A program made the translations under genes and the position numbers. From CBDCYN01 sp965224205 (GTDB lineage: Bacteria > Planctomycetota > Phycisphaerae > Phycisphaerales > Phycisphaeraceae), in NCBI GenBank assembly GCA_965224205.1, contig CBDCYN010000033.1:1-40340 (forward strand): a DNA stretch of 40,340 bases, written 5' to 3'. Every line of letters starts with the position of its first letter. The stretch's first letter is position 1. Positions 24,203 to 32,455 of this stretch are shown here, piece after piece. The notes under the pieces were generated by a model. It was given only the letters and a program-made list of their open reading frames with translations, did not search any database and was not told the DNA's origin.

Positions 24203-25903
24203 TTATGACGCCGCGGCTAACTTCTTGTAGTTACCGATGGGTTGCCATTTGGTGATCCACCGCGACTGATGTTTCGCAAGCTCTGGCGCGGAAGCCCTGA
24301 TAGGCTGGAAAGCCAGACGCAGCTTCGCGGGCGGGGTGTCCCAGAAGTTAAACTCTCGACGGCTGTGTCCGAATTGCACCTCCATGCGCTGGCGAAGATT
24401 CTCCGTTTCTCCGACATATAGCCTTTTCCCGCCACCCGAAAGCCAATAGAGCCCTGGCTGATCTGGGGCTTTCAAGTCTAGGTCAAAAGGGTCTTGGTCG
24501 TGGTGAGGCTTGGGGACGACTTGGTGGAGCGACGCGGAAGCGGTCGAGATACCTTTCGCTCTCTTGCGCAGCCGCAACGCGAACCAGCGGATCATCAGCG
24601 AGCTGGGTTCGTCGGGAAGCATCGACAGGACGTACCGGTCGAACGCGCGAGCCAGCCGGGGGTCACACAGGATATGGTCCAATATCGTTTCGTGGTCGTG
24701 CTCGAACCGCTGGATGGCGATCTCACAGGCGAATTTATAGCGGTCATACTGCTTTTTCTCTAAAGGGAAGGTCGTGCGCGACGAGGCGTGCAGCCCCTTG
24801 AAAAAACCGGCTTTCCGCAGGTTCATCAGCCGTTTGTTCCAGCTCAACGCCGCGCCTCGCAGCCCCAATCGTTTGCACGCGGCGATGAACCGTTCATTCA
24901 TCTCAGGGTCTACGATAACGCGGTCCACGGGGAACCCGTTTCGTGCGATAAAAAACGCTTCAGCGATACCCCGGTCCACCTCCGCAGCGGTGGACCGCTT
25001 CGGGACGGGCACGGGCAACGCGGGGCGGGAGGCGGCGGCCTCCCGTCGCTGTTTGCCTTGCCGGGTCGGCGGGGCGGTGGCCCTGGGCTCGTGGGCCCCG
25101 GACAGCGGGTCGCCGGGCTGGGTGCGGTCGAGGCGGTCGTGGATCTGTTGGGCGTAGTTCTGGGATAACTCGAACCCGATGAAGCGGCGATCAAGTTTCT
25201 TGGCCACCACGAGGGTAGTCCCGCTGCCGCCGAAAGGATCCAGGACCGTTTGCCCGGGATCGGAACACGCCCGGATAATCCGGCCCAGCAGCTGCTCGGG
25301 CATCTGGCAACCATGCCACCCGGCTCGTTCCTTAAACGTGCCGCAAACCCGGGGGAAGTACCATACGTCTTCTTCCGGCGTAAAGCTCTCGCCGGCGTCT
25401 TGTGGTCTTAGGATCCATGTATCGTCGGGGAGCCGGCCCCTGGAATCGGCACGCGAGTCGGCGTAGACCAGCTGGCGCGCCGAGGGCACGCGGATCGTCT
25501 CCGTGTTGAACGTGAATTGGCGGGGGTGTTTGACGAAATGGAATAGGTGCGTGTGGCTGCGGCTGAATTTCTTCGAACAGTTCACCCCGAAGGTGTAATA
25601 CCAAATCACCCAGCTGCGACAAAACAGCCCCAGCTCCCGCTGGAAGATCATCTTCAGCTCTGCGGCGAAGTCGTCCCCGATCGCCAGCCAGAACGTTCCC
25701 GTGGGCTTGAGGGTCCCCACCAACGCTTCGCCCCATCGCTTGGTCCAGGCCAGGTACTCGTCAGCGGCCAGCCGGTCTTCGTACACATCGTATCGATACC
25801 CGATATTAAACGGCGGATCCGCAAAAGCCAGGTCAACGCTGCCTTGAGGGACCTGAGACATCCCCTCGATGCAGTCCTGGTTATAGAGACGATCCAATTC
25901 CAT
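24203..25903 (-). CDS. Beta-class adenine-type DNA methyltransferase fused to a C-terminal GIY-YIG domain
   Basis: 566 residues. Motif IV DPPFNIGY is at about 29-36, and the S-adenosylmethionine motif I FGGSGTT is at about 224-230, followed by RRFIGFELSQNY. The order IV then I is that of beta-class site-specific methyltransferases, and DPPF suggests N6-adenine. The region between holds the target recognition part. A Pro/Arg-rich linker (270-305) and an unrecognised helical domain (305-460) follow. The last 85 residues form a GIY-YIG fold: GLY 484-486, YVG 496-498, Arg 504, PxxN ending at Asn 558. The position where the catalytic Glu is expected, 12 before Asn 558, is Gln 546, so nuclease activity is doubtful. 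No separate restriction gene is adjacent. Confidence 0.85.
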   Translation of the reverse strand: MELDRLYNQDCIEGMSQVPQGSVDLAFADPPFNIGYRYDVYEDRLAADEYLAWTKRWGEALVGTLKPTGTFWLAIGDDFAAELKMIFQRELGLFCRSWVIWYYTFGVNCSKKFSRSHTHLFHFVKHPRQFTFNTETIRVPSARQLVYADSRADSRGRLPDDTWILRPQDAGESFTPEEDVWYFPRVCGTFKERAGWHGCQMPEQLLGRIIRACSDPGQTVLDPFGGSGTTLVVAKKLDRRFIGFELSQNYAQQIHDRLDRTQPGDPLSGAHEPRATAPPTRQGKQRREAAASRPALPVPVPKRSTAAEVDRGIAEAFFIARNGFPVDRVIVDPEMNERFIAACKRLGLRGAALSWNKRLMNLRKAGFFKGLHASSRTTFPLEKKQYDRYKFACEIAIQRFEHDHETILDHILCDPRLARAFDRYVLSMLPDEPSSLMIRWFALRLRKRAKGISTASASLHQVVPKPHHDQDPFDLDLKAPDQPGLYWLSGGGKRLYVGETENLRQRMEVQFGHSRREFNFWDTPPAKLRLAFQPIRASAPELAKHQSRWITKWQPIGNYKKLAAAS

Positions 25904-26232
25904 CGGAACCCCTGGGTTTCAACAGTGATCGAACATGGTTGTTGACCAAGCCAGCCCGCTGCTGCTTGACGTCGAGCACCGATGCGGCCCGTGATTCCCG
26001 AGGAGAATATACCATGGATAGGCCTCACCCGGACGGAAGGTCGCGGAGGTCTTCGTACGCGGCGAGGAAGCGTACGCATCGCGTCTCACCACCCCGGGCG
26101 GGGGGGCGGCGCCCAACGCCGGGAACTTAGCAGCCGCGGACACCAACCGCGTGGGAATTTCATCTGGGATGCGTATAGTCCGGGTTCAAAAGCGTGCCCA
26201 ACGCGTTGCTGTGAGGGGACCGGTAACGTGAC
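25904..26232. other. Intergenic region upstream of the methyltransferase
   Basis: 329 bases between the minus-strand methyltransferase start and the end of the epimerase gene. Short frames exist on both strands, but none has convincing composition. One + strand ATG at 26014 follows AGGAG but encodes an Arg/Pro-rich string without family features. I see no clear promoter or RNA. Confidence 0.4.
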
Positions 26233-27216
26233 TCAATGGGTCGATTGTTTTCGCCCAAGGCTGGGCTGCTGCTGCACCCACGCCCACTGTTTGGCGATCC
26301 CCTCAGATAGCGAGGTGGCGGGTTGGTACCCGAGTTCAGCCTGGCTTCGGGTCAGGTCCGCCCAGGTGCGTTGGACGTCGCCGGGCTGCATCGGTTGGGG
26401 ATCGACGCGCACGGGCTGATCCGTGACCTTTTCGATGATCGCGATCATCTGCTTAAGGCTCACCGGGGCGTTGCCGCCGAGGTTGAAGAGGTTGTAGCCG
26501 TCGCACCGATCCAGGGCCGCAAGCACCCCGGTGATGATGTCGTCGACGTAGGTGTAATCCCGGCTGGTCGACCCGTCGCCGAAGATCGGGATCGGCTGGT
26601 CTTGCGCGACCAGCCGCAGGAACTTGTGGATCGCCAGGTCGGGCCGCTGGCGGGGGCCGTAGACGGTAAAGAACCGCAGGCACGTGATCGGCATCCGGTG
26701 CAGGTGCCAGTAGGTGTGGCAGATCAGTTCGCCGGCTTTCTTGGTCGCCGCGTACGGGCTGATCGGGTGGTCGACCGAGTCGGTCTCGCTAAACGGCACC
26801 TTTGGGTTGTTCCCGTACACACTGGAGCTGGACGCAAACAGGAACCGCTCGACCCCGCTGGCCACTGCCGCGTCGAGCACGTTGACCGTCCCGTTGACGT
26901 TGACGTCGGCGTAGTAGTCGGGCCGCTGGATGCTGGGTCGAACACCGGCCATGGCCGCGATGTGGACTACGCAACTGGGGTGGTGTTGGGTCAACACCTG
27001 TTGAACCGCGGACCGGTCGCGGATGTCGGCCTCGATGAGCGTAAAGGCCCTACGGTCGAGCGCCGGTTCGAGGTTGCGTCGCTTGATCGCGGGGTCGTAG
27101 AAGTCGTTGAGGTTATCGAGCCCGACCACCGCCCAGCCGAGGTCGAGTAGCCGGTCGGTCAGGTGCGAGCCGATAAACCCCGCGGCGCCGGTGATCAGTA
27201 CGGTCTGTTTCGCCAT
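26233..27216 (-). CDS. NAD-dependent epimerase, UDP-glucuronate 4-epimerase-like
   Basis: 327 residues, an extended short-chain dehydrogenase. The N-terminal NAD site is GAAGFIGS (10-17). The catalytic triad region has SSSSVYG (about 129-135) and Tyr155/Lys159 in SPYAATKKAGE. PDYYADVNVNGTVNVLDAA, RFFTVYGPRQRPDLAIHKF and SRDYTYVDDI are typical of enzymes that convert UDP-glucuronate to UDP-galacturonate for surface polysaccharide. UDP-glucose 4-epimerase is a less likely alternative. It is divergently arranged with a sugar acetyltransferase gene, which supports a polysaccharide role. Confidence 0.88.
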   Translation of the reverse strand: MAKQTVLITGAAGFIGSHLTDRLLDLGWAVVGLDNLNDFYDPAIKRRNLEPALDRRAFTLIEADIRDRSAVQQVLTQHHPSCVVHIAAMAGVRPSIQRPDYYADVNVNGTVNVLDAAVASGVERFLFASSSSVYGNNPKVPFSETDSVDHPISPYAATKKAGELICHTYWHLHRMPITCLRFFTVYGPRQRPDLAIHKFLRLVAQDQPIPIFGDGSTSRDYTYVDDIITGVLAALDRCDGYNLFNLGGNAPVSLKQMIAIIEKVTDQPVRVDPQPMQPGDVQRTWADLTRSQAELGYQPATSLSEGIAKQWAWVQQQPSLGRKQSTH

Positions 27217-27468
27217 TGCGCGGAAGTCCGTGACAGGTCTTCATGGATCTAAAAGTACAGAAGATTCATGATATCGACTCGATCGAGAGGCGGCTTAGAA
27301 AGTGAGTTGTCGTCATGCGTCGGCCCGCCGCACTTTACACCCACCGTCCTTCATGATTGGAATACTCTATCGTGGCCCGATCCGGGATGAAAATACGGCG
27401 TGACTCATGTATGCGACAGAGATATTTTAGGTGCCCAAGGCCTCTTTGATGCGGTACTTTGAGACGTC
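27217..27468. other. Divergent intergenic region
   Basis: 252 bases between the divergent epimerase and acetyltransferase genes, so it must hold both promoters. I see no strong -35/-10 pair, operator repeat or RNA structure. Confidence 0.4.
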
Positions 27469-28086
27469 ATGCGTATATCATGTCCCGTCATGGTTGAAGA
27501 AACCAAAGGCAGCGACCCACGGATCTTTCAACGGCTCGATCAGACCGCCAAGTACCCGTACGCGATGAACGAGTACGCCCGCCGGTACGCGTGGCAGTGG
27601 ATCGAGCGGACCTTGATCCGCTGTAGCTCCGCCCGGGCGCACCGTTGGCGGCGGTTCTGGTTGAAGCGGTTCGGGGCGAGGCTGGGTGTGTCGAGCTCGA
27701 TCCGTTCTTCGGCCACGGTCTTGCACCCGTGGCTGGTGACCCTAGGCGATTACTGCATGATCGGCGACCGCGTGGCGATCTATAATCTCGGGCCGATCAC
27801 GATCGGCGATCACACGGTCATCTCACAAGACACCTATCTCTGCGGCGGGACACACGACTACCGGCAGACCGATTTCCCGCTGGTGAGGTCGACGATCACT
27901 ATCGGCAGCGGGGTTTGGGTCTGCGCCGGGGCGTTCATTGGGCCGGGGGTGACGGTGGGGGACAACAGCATCGTCGCGGCCCGGGCGGTGGTGACACGCG
28001 ATGTGCCGGCGAACAAGATCGTCGCGGGCAACCCGGCGAAGGTGGTTAAAGATCGACCGATCCCCTCTGACGAGCCGTGCCTATGA
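27469..28086 (+). CDS. WcaF-like sugar O-acetyltransferase
   Basis: 205 residues. The N-terminal helical segment (NEYARRYAWQWIERTL, then RFWLKRFGARLG) is followed by a left-handed beta-helix of hexapeptide repeats: VTLGDYCMIGDRVAIYNLGPITIGDHTVIS, then ITIGSGVWVCAGAFIGPGVTVGDNSIVAARAVVTRDVPANKIVAGNPAKVVKDR. CGGTHDYRQTDFPLV matches the WcaF-type active-site region with the catalytic His. Such enzymes acetylate sugars of colanic-acid-like exopolysaccharides. The start is uncertain: ATG 27469 or 27490, neither with a clear ribosome binding site. Confidence 0.85.
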   Translation: MRISCPVMVEETKGSDPRIFQRLDQTAKYPYAMNEYARRYAWQWIERTLIRCSSARAHRWRRFWLKRFGARLGVSSSIRSSATVLHPWLVTLGDYCMIGDRVAIYNLGPITIGDHTVISQDTYLCGGTHDYRQTDFPLVRSTITIGSGVWVCAGAFIGPGVTVGDNSIVAARAVVTRDVPANKIVAGNPAKVVKDRPIPSDEPCL

Positions 28087-28224
28087 GGAAGCGGTGAAGC
28101 GATCCGCTCGGTGATCCTTGCCGGTACGGGACGGGCTCGCATCGATGCCAGCAAAGTGACGGACGCTTACTTGGGACATTCTCATGAGCCGTGCTGTATT
28201 TTCTCATCCGGGATCGAGGCAAGG

Positions 28225-28689
28225 TTAATTGAGTTTCGACGTGTGATCCACGGTCTTTTTCTTCAACCACCCGATCCCCGTGAGCGTGCCCGCGGTTAGC
28301 GCTGACATCATCAGCGCGATCCAATATTGCCCGCATCCGGCAGCCACACCCACCGCCGCGACGACCCACAATCCCGCTGCGGTGGTCAGCCCGACCACGG
28401 TGCCGCGTGATTGGATAATCGCTCCGGCCCCGAGGAACCCCACGCCCCCGACCACAGAAGCGACCAGCCGAAGCGGGTCGCCTTTGACCGAGCCATCGCT
28501 GAGTTTTAAGGATTCGAACAGTTCGATCGCTACCAGGGTGAACCCCGCAGCACCCAGCGCGACGAGCATGTGGGTGCGTAGCCCCGCGGGTTTGTCCGCC
28601 GCTTCGCGCTCCCACCCGACGATCGCCCCGAACGCCAACGCGATCAGGAACCGAATCGCCACTTCCCAGAGGGAGGTTGTGATGTCCAT
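28225..28689 (-). CDS. MgtC/SapB family membrane protein
   Basis: 154 residues with four hydrophobic segments. Family motifs are GAIVGWEREAADKPAGLRTHMLVALGAAGFTL, RLVASVVGGVGFLGAGAII and VVGLTTAAGLWVVAAVGVAAGCG. MgtC proteins act in the inner membrane in magnesium limitation and virulence by affecting the ATP synthase, while plain SapB-type relatives have unknown roles. This one lacks the long C-terminal soluble domain of Salmonella MgtC. It lies 72 bases downstream of a 38-codon membrane peptide gene on the same strand. Confidence 0.88.
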   Translation of the reverse strand: MDITTSLWEVAIRFLIALAFGAIVGWEREAADKPAGLRTHMLVALGAAGFTLVAIELFESLKLSDGSVKGDPLRLVASVVGGVGFLGAGAIIQSRGTVVGLTTAAGLWVVAAVGVAAGCGQYWIALMMSALTAGTLTGIGWLKKKTVDHTSKLN

Positions 28690-28761
28690 CGCAGATCCCT
28701 AAGGATGCCAACTCAAGAACCCTGACCGTGATCGGGGTTCAGAAAGGGAAGTGCAAAAAAG

Positions 28762-28878
28762 CTATGGGCGCTTCTTGGAGTTCTTCGACGGGGTGACCAG
28801 CTTTGAAACCAGCATCAGCCCGATCATCATCAACAGAAGAAACCAACCGAACATACCCAGCTGGTAAAAGACATCCAT
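28762..28878 (-). CDS. Small membrane protein upstream of mgtC-like gene
   Basis: 38 residues: MDVFYQLGMFGWFLLLMMIGLM and then LVSKLVTPSKNSKKRP. This is one transmembrane helix with a very basic C-terminus, as in real small membrane proteins. A GAGGTGA lies about 15 bases before the ATG, a little far for a ribosome binding site. It is transcribed towards the MgtC-like gene and probably shares its transcript. Its role is unknown. Confidence 0.5.
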   Translation of the reverse strand: MDVFYQLGMFGWFLLLMMIGLMLVSKLVTPSKNSKKRP

Positions 28879-29186
28879 GAAGGTTTCGATCGTTCACCTC
28901 GATTTTGCGCCGCTACCCTTGCACGCGGCGTTGGGGGGTTTAAGTAGTCGGGGGCACGCCCGATCACGTCTCAACTTAGTAGGACGACACTGACTATCAA
29001 AAAAAAAATCCCACCTGACCCTGGATGGGTAAGGATAAAGATCTCCCTATTGAAATCCCCAGCTGTAGGGCTGGCAACCTGCAGCTAGAGCCGCTTGAGA
29101 AAAAATTAATCCTTACCCATTCAGAACAGACAGGTGTTAAAGCTTAGGCCGATTCACATCTCACAAGGAGAGCGTGTGTGTGGTCA
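28879..29186. other. Intergenic region, low complexity
   Basis: 308 bases with an A-run (28999-29009) and AT-rich stretches. It contains no open frame of interest on either strand and no clear hairpin followed by T-run. Confidence 0.4.
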
Positions 29187-29357
29187 TCAATCGAGTTTAT
29201 CCACCGTGTCCTCGACACCATCCGCGATGTTGTCGGCGGCATCGTCAAGCTGCTCGCCTGCATTTTCCGCAGGCCCTTCCTCGCAGCCCACGATCGGCAT
29301 CGCCCCCAAGCCCCATCCGAGCACGACCAAACAGAAAAGCCAACATATTTTTCGCAT
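29187..29357 (-). CDS. Small acidic lipoprotein
   Basis: 56 residues, MRKICWLFCLVVLGWGLGAM followed by PIVGC and an acidic tail EEGPAENAGEQLDDAADNIA. The hydrophobic start with a lipobox-like IVGC is a lipoprotein signal. The mature part is about 32 residues of amphipathic, acidic helix with heptad-like spacing of Ala and Asp (DDAADNIADGVEDTVDKL). GAAAGGG seven bases before the ATG is a good ribosome binding site. The function is unknown. Similar short Cys-anchored acidic helices are common as envelope stress lipoproteins. Confidence 0.7.
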   Translation of the reverse strand: MRKICWLFCLVVLGWGLGAMPIVGCEEGPAENAGEQLDDAADNIADGVEDTVDKLD

Positions 29358-29442
29358 TAGGTAACCCTTTCAAAATCTCCAAGACTTTTTAGAAATACAA
29401 CAATCCACGAATCAGTCAACTCTATCATTATACACCCGGTGA

Positions 29443-30282
29443 CTAATTATTCATCCGATGACGATACCGCAGGTAAACGTCGATCACCGATCCGCGCACC
29501 TCGCGAGGGGTGAATGCGCACCGGTCGTCGAAAGCCCCGTCAACCGGGGGGTACTCAAGGCAATAGGCCAGGCCTTCTGGCTGATGCTTTCTCGAGTTCA
29601 GCCGCCGATCCAGAGCACAACGCAGCAGCGTCACCGGGGCATTGTTCACCAACGAATAAGTTTTGTTTCGGGCAATACGTCGAAAGCCAGCGACGCGCTG
29701 ATAGAACGGGGCGTGCTTGGGGTTGACCCCGATCACGATATCGGTCACATCGTTGCACATCGCATACCAGAACGCATGACGGAACACATTCGCAAGGGTG
29801 TCGCCCATCCGGGCCACCATTGGGTAACGGGCCGATAGGGGGTTATGTTTCCTAGTAGGAAGCCCTTCATCGTCACAGATCACGCTCGTATCGGCTAACA
29901 GGCCGAACTCAAGCAGCCGACGCCCTCGGTTACGTAATTTATCCAGTTCATCACCGTAAACATGATCGAGCGGTAAACCTTTAGGCCCATCAAGGATTGC
30001 CGAAAGTGTCGACCCTTCGCACGGGCCGGTCTGCTCCAGGAATACGGCGGTAGCTGGTTGAACGGCCTGCGGAACCGTATGGATCTTGTACGGGTTCGGC
30101 GTGATGTAGCCGGATTCTAGGTAAACGTGGTAAACCAACCGCCACGCCTTGACTACCTGTGGGAGGCTTTTAGCGGTTTGAAACCCCCAGATGGTCGTTG
30201 GTTTCGTGGCCATTACCTCAAGGGTGTGTGAGCCTGGGAGTCCGCCCTGTTTGAAGCTATGCGTTTGATCTACAGCAAACAT
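29443..30282 (-). CDS. N-acyl amino acid synthase-like (FeeM/LuxI-type) acyltransferase
   Basis: 279 residues from ATG 30282, with an in-frame GTG just upstream at 30285. The core fits the FeeM-type GNAT-related fold that transfers a long acyl chain from acyl carrier protein to an amino acid. Matching parts are YHVYLESGYITPN, TAVFLEQTGPCEGSTLSAILDGPKGLPLDHVYGDELDKLRNRGRRLLEFGLLAD, HAFWYAMCNDVTDIVIGVNPKHAPFYQRVAGFRRI. Related acyltransferases are associated with PEP-CTERM/exosortase systems, and this window carries six PEP-CTERM genes 15 kb away. The acyl product could be a signal or lipid, and I cannot tell which. It ends with a basic arginine-rich tail. Confidence 0.7.
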   Translation of the reverse strand: MFAVDQTHSFKQGGLPGSHTLEVMATKPTTIWGFQTAKSLPQVVKAWRLVYHVYLESGYITPNPYKIHTVPQAVQPATAVFLEQTGPCEGSTLSAILDGPKGLPLDHVYGDELDKLRNRGRRLLEFGLLADTSVICDDEGLPTRKHNPLSARYPMVARMGDTLANVFRHAFWYAMCNDVTDIVIGVNPKHAPFYQRVAGFRRIARNKTYSLVNNAPVTLLRCALDRRLNSRKHQPEGLAYCLEYPPVDGAFDDRCAFTPREVRGSVIDVYLRYRHRMNN

Positions 30283-30646
30283 CACTCCAATCCTTTCCTT
30301 GGGTTATGTATCTTGACTCTCGATCCGGGCAACTGACTTTTTGTTATTCAACACATCAGTCGGAGGGAGGCTTCTTGTCGTAGGTAGAAGAGCAGCAAGA
30401 GTCGTGCCGGCAGGGTTTTGGGGATTGGACTATTCAGCCTGTTGGCATATAAGCTATTTTGGAAGATATTATTATAAAAATAATGAGGCGGGCCGTATGG
30501 CGGCGGCCGCGCCTCAAGTGGACATCAAAATTGCTATATTTGCACACGGGGTGCAAGGATTGCAAGTGGAGAAACATTAGACGTAACCGTCATCTTGCTT
30601 CGGCCTGCGTGTACCCGACGCGGTACGCGGATACCCGATATATCGA
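30283..30646. other. Intergenic region between acyltransferase and PRC-barrel genes
   Basis: 364 bases upstream of the minus-strand acyltransferase gene, so it should hold its promoter. AAGGAAAGGA just before the ATG is the ribosome binding site. A + strand frame containing GCKDCKWRN (about 30540-30590) is too short and irregular to support. Confidence 0.4.
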
Positions 30647-30958
30647 TCATGATCGGGCAGATGAGGACAAGAGCGACGGGATATCCTCACGCTTGAGTCC
30701 AGGGGTGTTACTTAAACTCTCTCTATCCACCTCTAGCAGCACGCGATCGGCGTCGGCATCGACTTCCAGTGAACTGTACGGGATCGTAAAGTTCTTGTCG
30801 CAGCAATCTTCATCGTCGTCACTGGTGCACATGACCGCGTAGGCGATCAAGCCGTGATCAGATTCGAGCATCAGTTCCTTGATCACTCCAACCTTTTCGC
30901 CGCCAGAGTTGAAGACCGCACACCCCAAGAGCGAACTGGCGCAGATAACTTGCGACAT
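30647..30958 (-). CDS. PRC-barrel domain protein
   Basis: 103 residues from ATG 30958, with GAGAGG upstream. A longer in-frame start at 31129 adds 57 residues of poor composition and is rejected. The sequence SSLLGCAVFNSGGEKVGVIKELMLESDHGLIAYAVM and then NFTIPYSSLEVDADADRVLLEVDRESL has the strand pattern of a PRC barrel, a small adaptor fold found in ribosome maturation and photosynthetic proteins and in stress-related stand-alone forms. The acidic insert SDDDEDCC lies between. It is likely cytoplasmic. Confidence 0.75.
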   Translation of the reverse strand: MSQVICASSLLGCAVFNSGGEKVGVIKELMLESDHGLIAYAVMCTSDDDEDCCDKNFTIPYSSLEVDADADRVLLEVDRESLSNTPGLKREDIPSLLSSSARS

Positions 30959-31686
30959 GATTACCATCCTCTCAGTACAGAAACAAGAAATGTCATGTAT
31001 TCCATGACCATCGTAAATAAAAAGACAACGCGTCAACTTCAGCGAAGTGTCATGAACAAAACGCCGGATATATGCCGCTAGGCAAGGACTCCCGAGCGTG
31101 TTTCCCAACAGCCAGATCGACCTATCCAACGGGCCGTTCTATGGCTAAAAAACGCGATGTGGGAAATCCATTTCTATCGAAAAATAAACAGCCTCGGATT
31201 TCCGTCACGAGCCCAACTTCGCCTTTACTTTTTGTACCTATTTAGAGTAGGAAGCAAAGACGATGCCATCACCGGGCCATGAGGGCTAAAATTTCTGCCT
31301 TATTTCATTTAATAGGTTTTTTGAAATGAATTTACGTCGTCATGGTTCTGAGTTCATGTCACAGGATTCCCCCCGTATGACCGAGCGTGAAGTGGTGGGG
31401 AGAAAAATCTGCAAGACAGCGATGCAGCCTTTGCAGAACGGCTTTGAAGCGGGATCCAGCTTGAGGAAGCGGCCTGAGTAAAAAAATTTTCCCTAAATCT
31501 TTTTTTTACCGATCACTATCACTCGATTCGATTATCGGAAGCCCCTCCCAGCAACCCAGGTGGCACAGCGATTGCATTTCCCGAGTGCAGTTCGCATTCG
31601 CAGATGACGCGAACGAAGTACCGGCGTAAGGCTTTTGACCTACGCATGATAAACCGTGTTCATACGAGGATTGGAAAGGAATCAAC
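30959..31686. other. Long intergenic region with a diverged regulatory repeat
   Basis: 728 bases between the divergent PRC-barrel and DUF1328 genes. It carries one copy (31142-31190) of a roughly 48-base segment also found at 33838-33886. Otherwise it is AT-rich with T-runs at 31501-31507 and no convincing gene. Confidence 0.45.
31142..31190. promoter_or_regulatory. Diverged repeat element, copy 1
   Basis: GGCTAAAAAACGCGATGTGGGAAATCCATTTC... aligns with TGCTGAAAAATGTGAGGTC at 33838 onward. The best block is AAATCCAT(T/C)T(C/T)TAT(C/T)GAA(A/G)AAT(A/G)AACA, where all differences are transitions. Both copies lie in non-coding DNA upstream of stress-type genes, so a shared regulatory site is plausible. 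Confidence 0.4.
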
Positions 31687-31860
31687 ATGCTCTACTGGGC
31701 TGCCATATTTTTTGTGATCGCCATCGTAGCTGCGGTATTCGGGTTCGGCGGGATCGCCTCTGGCGCCGCCTCGATCGCGAAGATCTTGTTCTTCGTGTTC
31801 TTGGTTCTGTTTGTCGTTTCTTTAATCGTGGGCACGGTCCGGGGCAGGGTCCCACGCTAA
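31687..31860 (+). CDS. DUF1328 family small membrane protein
   Basis: 57 residues, MLYWAAIFFVIAIVAAVFGF followed by GGIASGAASIAKILFFVFLV and a short tail VGTVRGRVPR. Two hydrophobic helices separated by a Gly/Ala turn, with this size and motif, define the DUF1328/YtjA family of stress-associated inner-membrane proteins of unknown function. GGAAAGGA lies before the ATG. It is the first gene of a + strand run with two DUF2383 genes. Confidence 0.85.
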   Translation: MLYWAAIFFVIAIVAAVFGFGGIASGAASIAKILFFVFLVLFVVSLIVGTVRGRVPR

Positions 31861-31959
31861 ACATCGATCCGGTCCGACGTGGCTTAACCGCCGCCGAATC
31901 AGTTTGTTCCTCGTAGGGGTAAAACAAGCTAACGAAGTCCCTGCGCATAGGAGGTGCCG

Positions 31960-32433
31960 ATGAGTACGCTGCCCCATGACTTACCCGTGCAAACACTTGA
32001 GAAAATAAGCGATTTGATCCTAATGAATCACGACAGCTGCGTCGGGTTTCAGGCCGCTGCCCAGGTAATCGAGGATCGGACACTCTCGTTTTTCTTCCTG
32101 CGGATCGCGTTTCACAGAAGCCAATTCGCCGAGGATTTCCGGCGGCTGGTTCCGATAAACCTTGAGGTGAACCCCAATAGCTGGTCGGGAAAGGTCTACC
32201 CTTGGTGGCTGGACCTGTACAACCGCAGCAACGCCAGCGACCCGTACGTATTGCTGATTGAGGTCCAGAAAAATGAAGTCATCATCCGGGCTTATTATGA
32301 GGAAGTGCTCGAAGAGATAGCTCAAGGCCCGGTCCGCGAAACACTGGCCCGGCACTATCTCGGCATCGACTCAGATTACTCCCAAATCTGCGAGCTGACT
32401 GAAATCGCTCGAAATGCACGAAATTCCGCGTAG
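31960..32433 (+). CDS. DUF2383 family four-helix protein, paralogue 1
   Basis: 157 residues from ATG 31960, preceded by AGGAGG. An in-frame GTG six bases earlier falls in the binding site. The helical protein has LPVQTLEKISDLILMNHDSCVGFQAAAQVIEDRTL, WSGKVYPWWLDLYNR and a C-terminal DSDYSQICELTEIARNAR. This is the PA2169-type DUF2383 fold, a ferritin-like helical bundle of unknown function tied to stress responses. It is a diverged paralogue of the gene at 33223. Confidence 0.75.
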   Translation: MSTLPHDLPVQTLEKISDLILMNHDSCVGFQAAAQVIEDRTLSFFFLRIAFHRSQFAEDFRRLVPINLEVNPNSWSGKVYPWWLDLYNRSNASDPYVLLIEVQKNEVIIRAYYEEVLEEIAQGPVRETLARHYLGIDSDYSQICELTEIARNARNSA

Positions 32434-32455
32434 GAGAATTGGAGAATTTTAGTCG

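Noticed and set aside
26014..26130. Small Arg/Pro-rich gene after AGGAG at 26014
   Set aside because: It has a binding site, but the translation is low-complexity basic sequence typical of non-coding GC-rich DNA. RNase P RNA was considered for this stretch and does not fit.
26323..27150. + strand 275-codon frame opposite the epimerase
   Set aside because: The minus strand encodes a textbook epimerase with all catalytic motifs. The + frame is Val/Asp/Gly-rich shadow sequence.
30341..30590. + strand small genes with GCKDCKWRN
   Set aside because: Two short overlapping frames with no start signal. The Cys pair alone is not enough.
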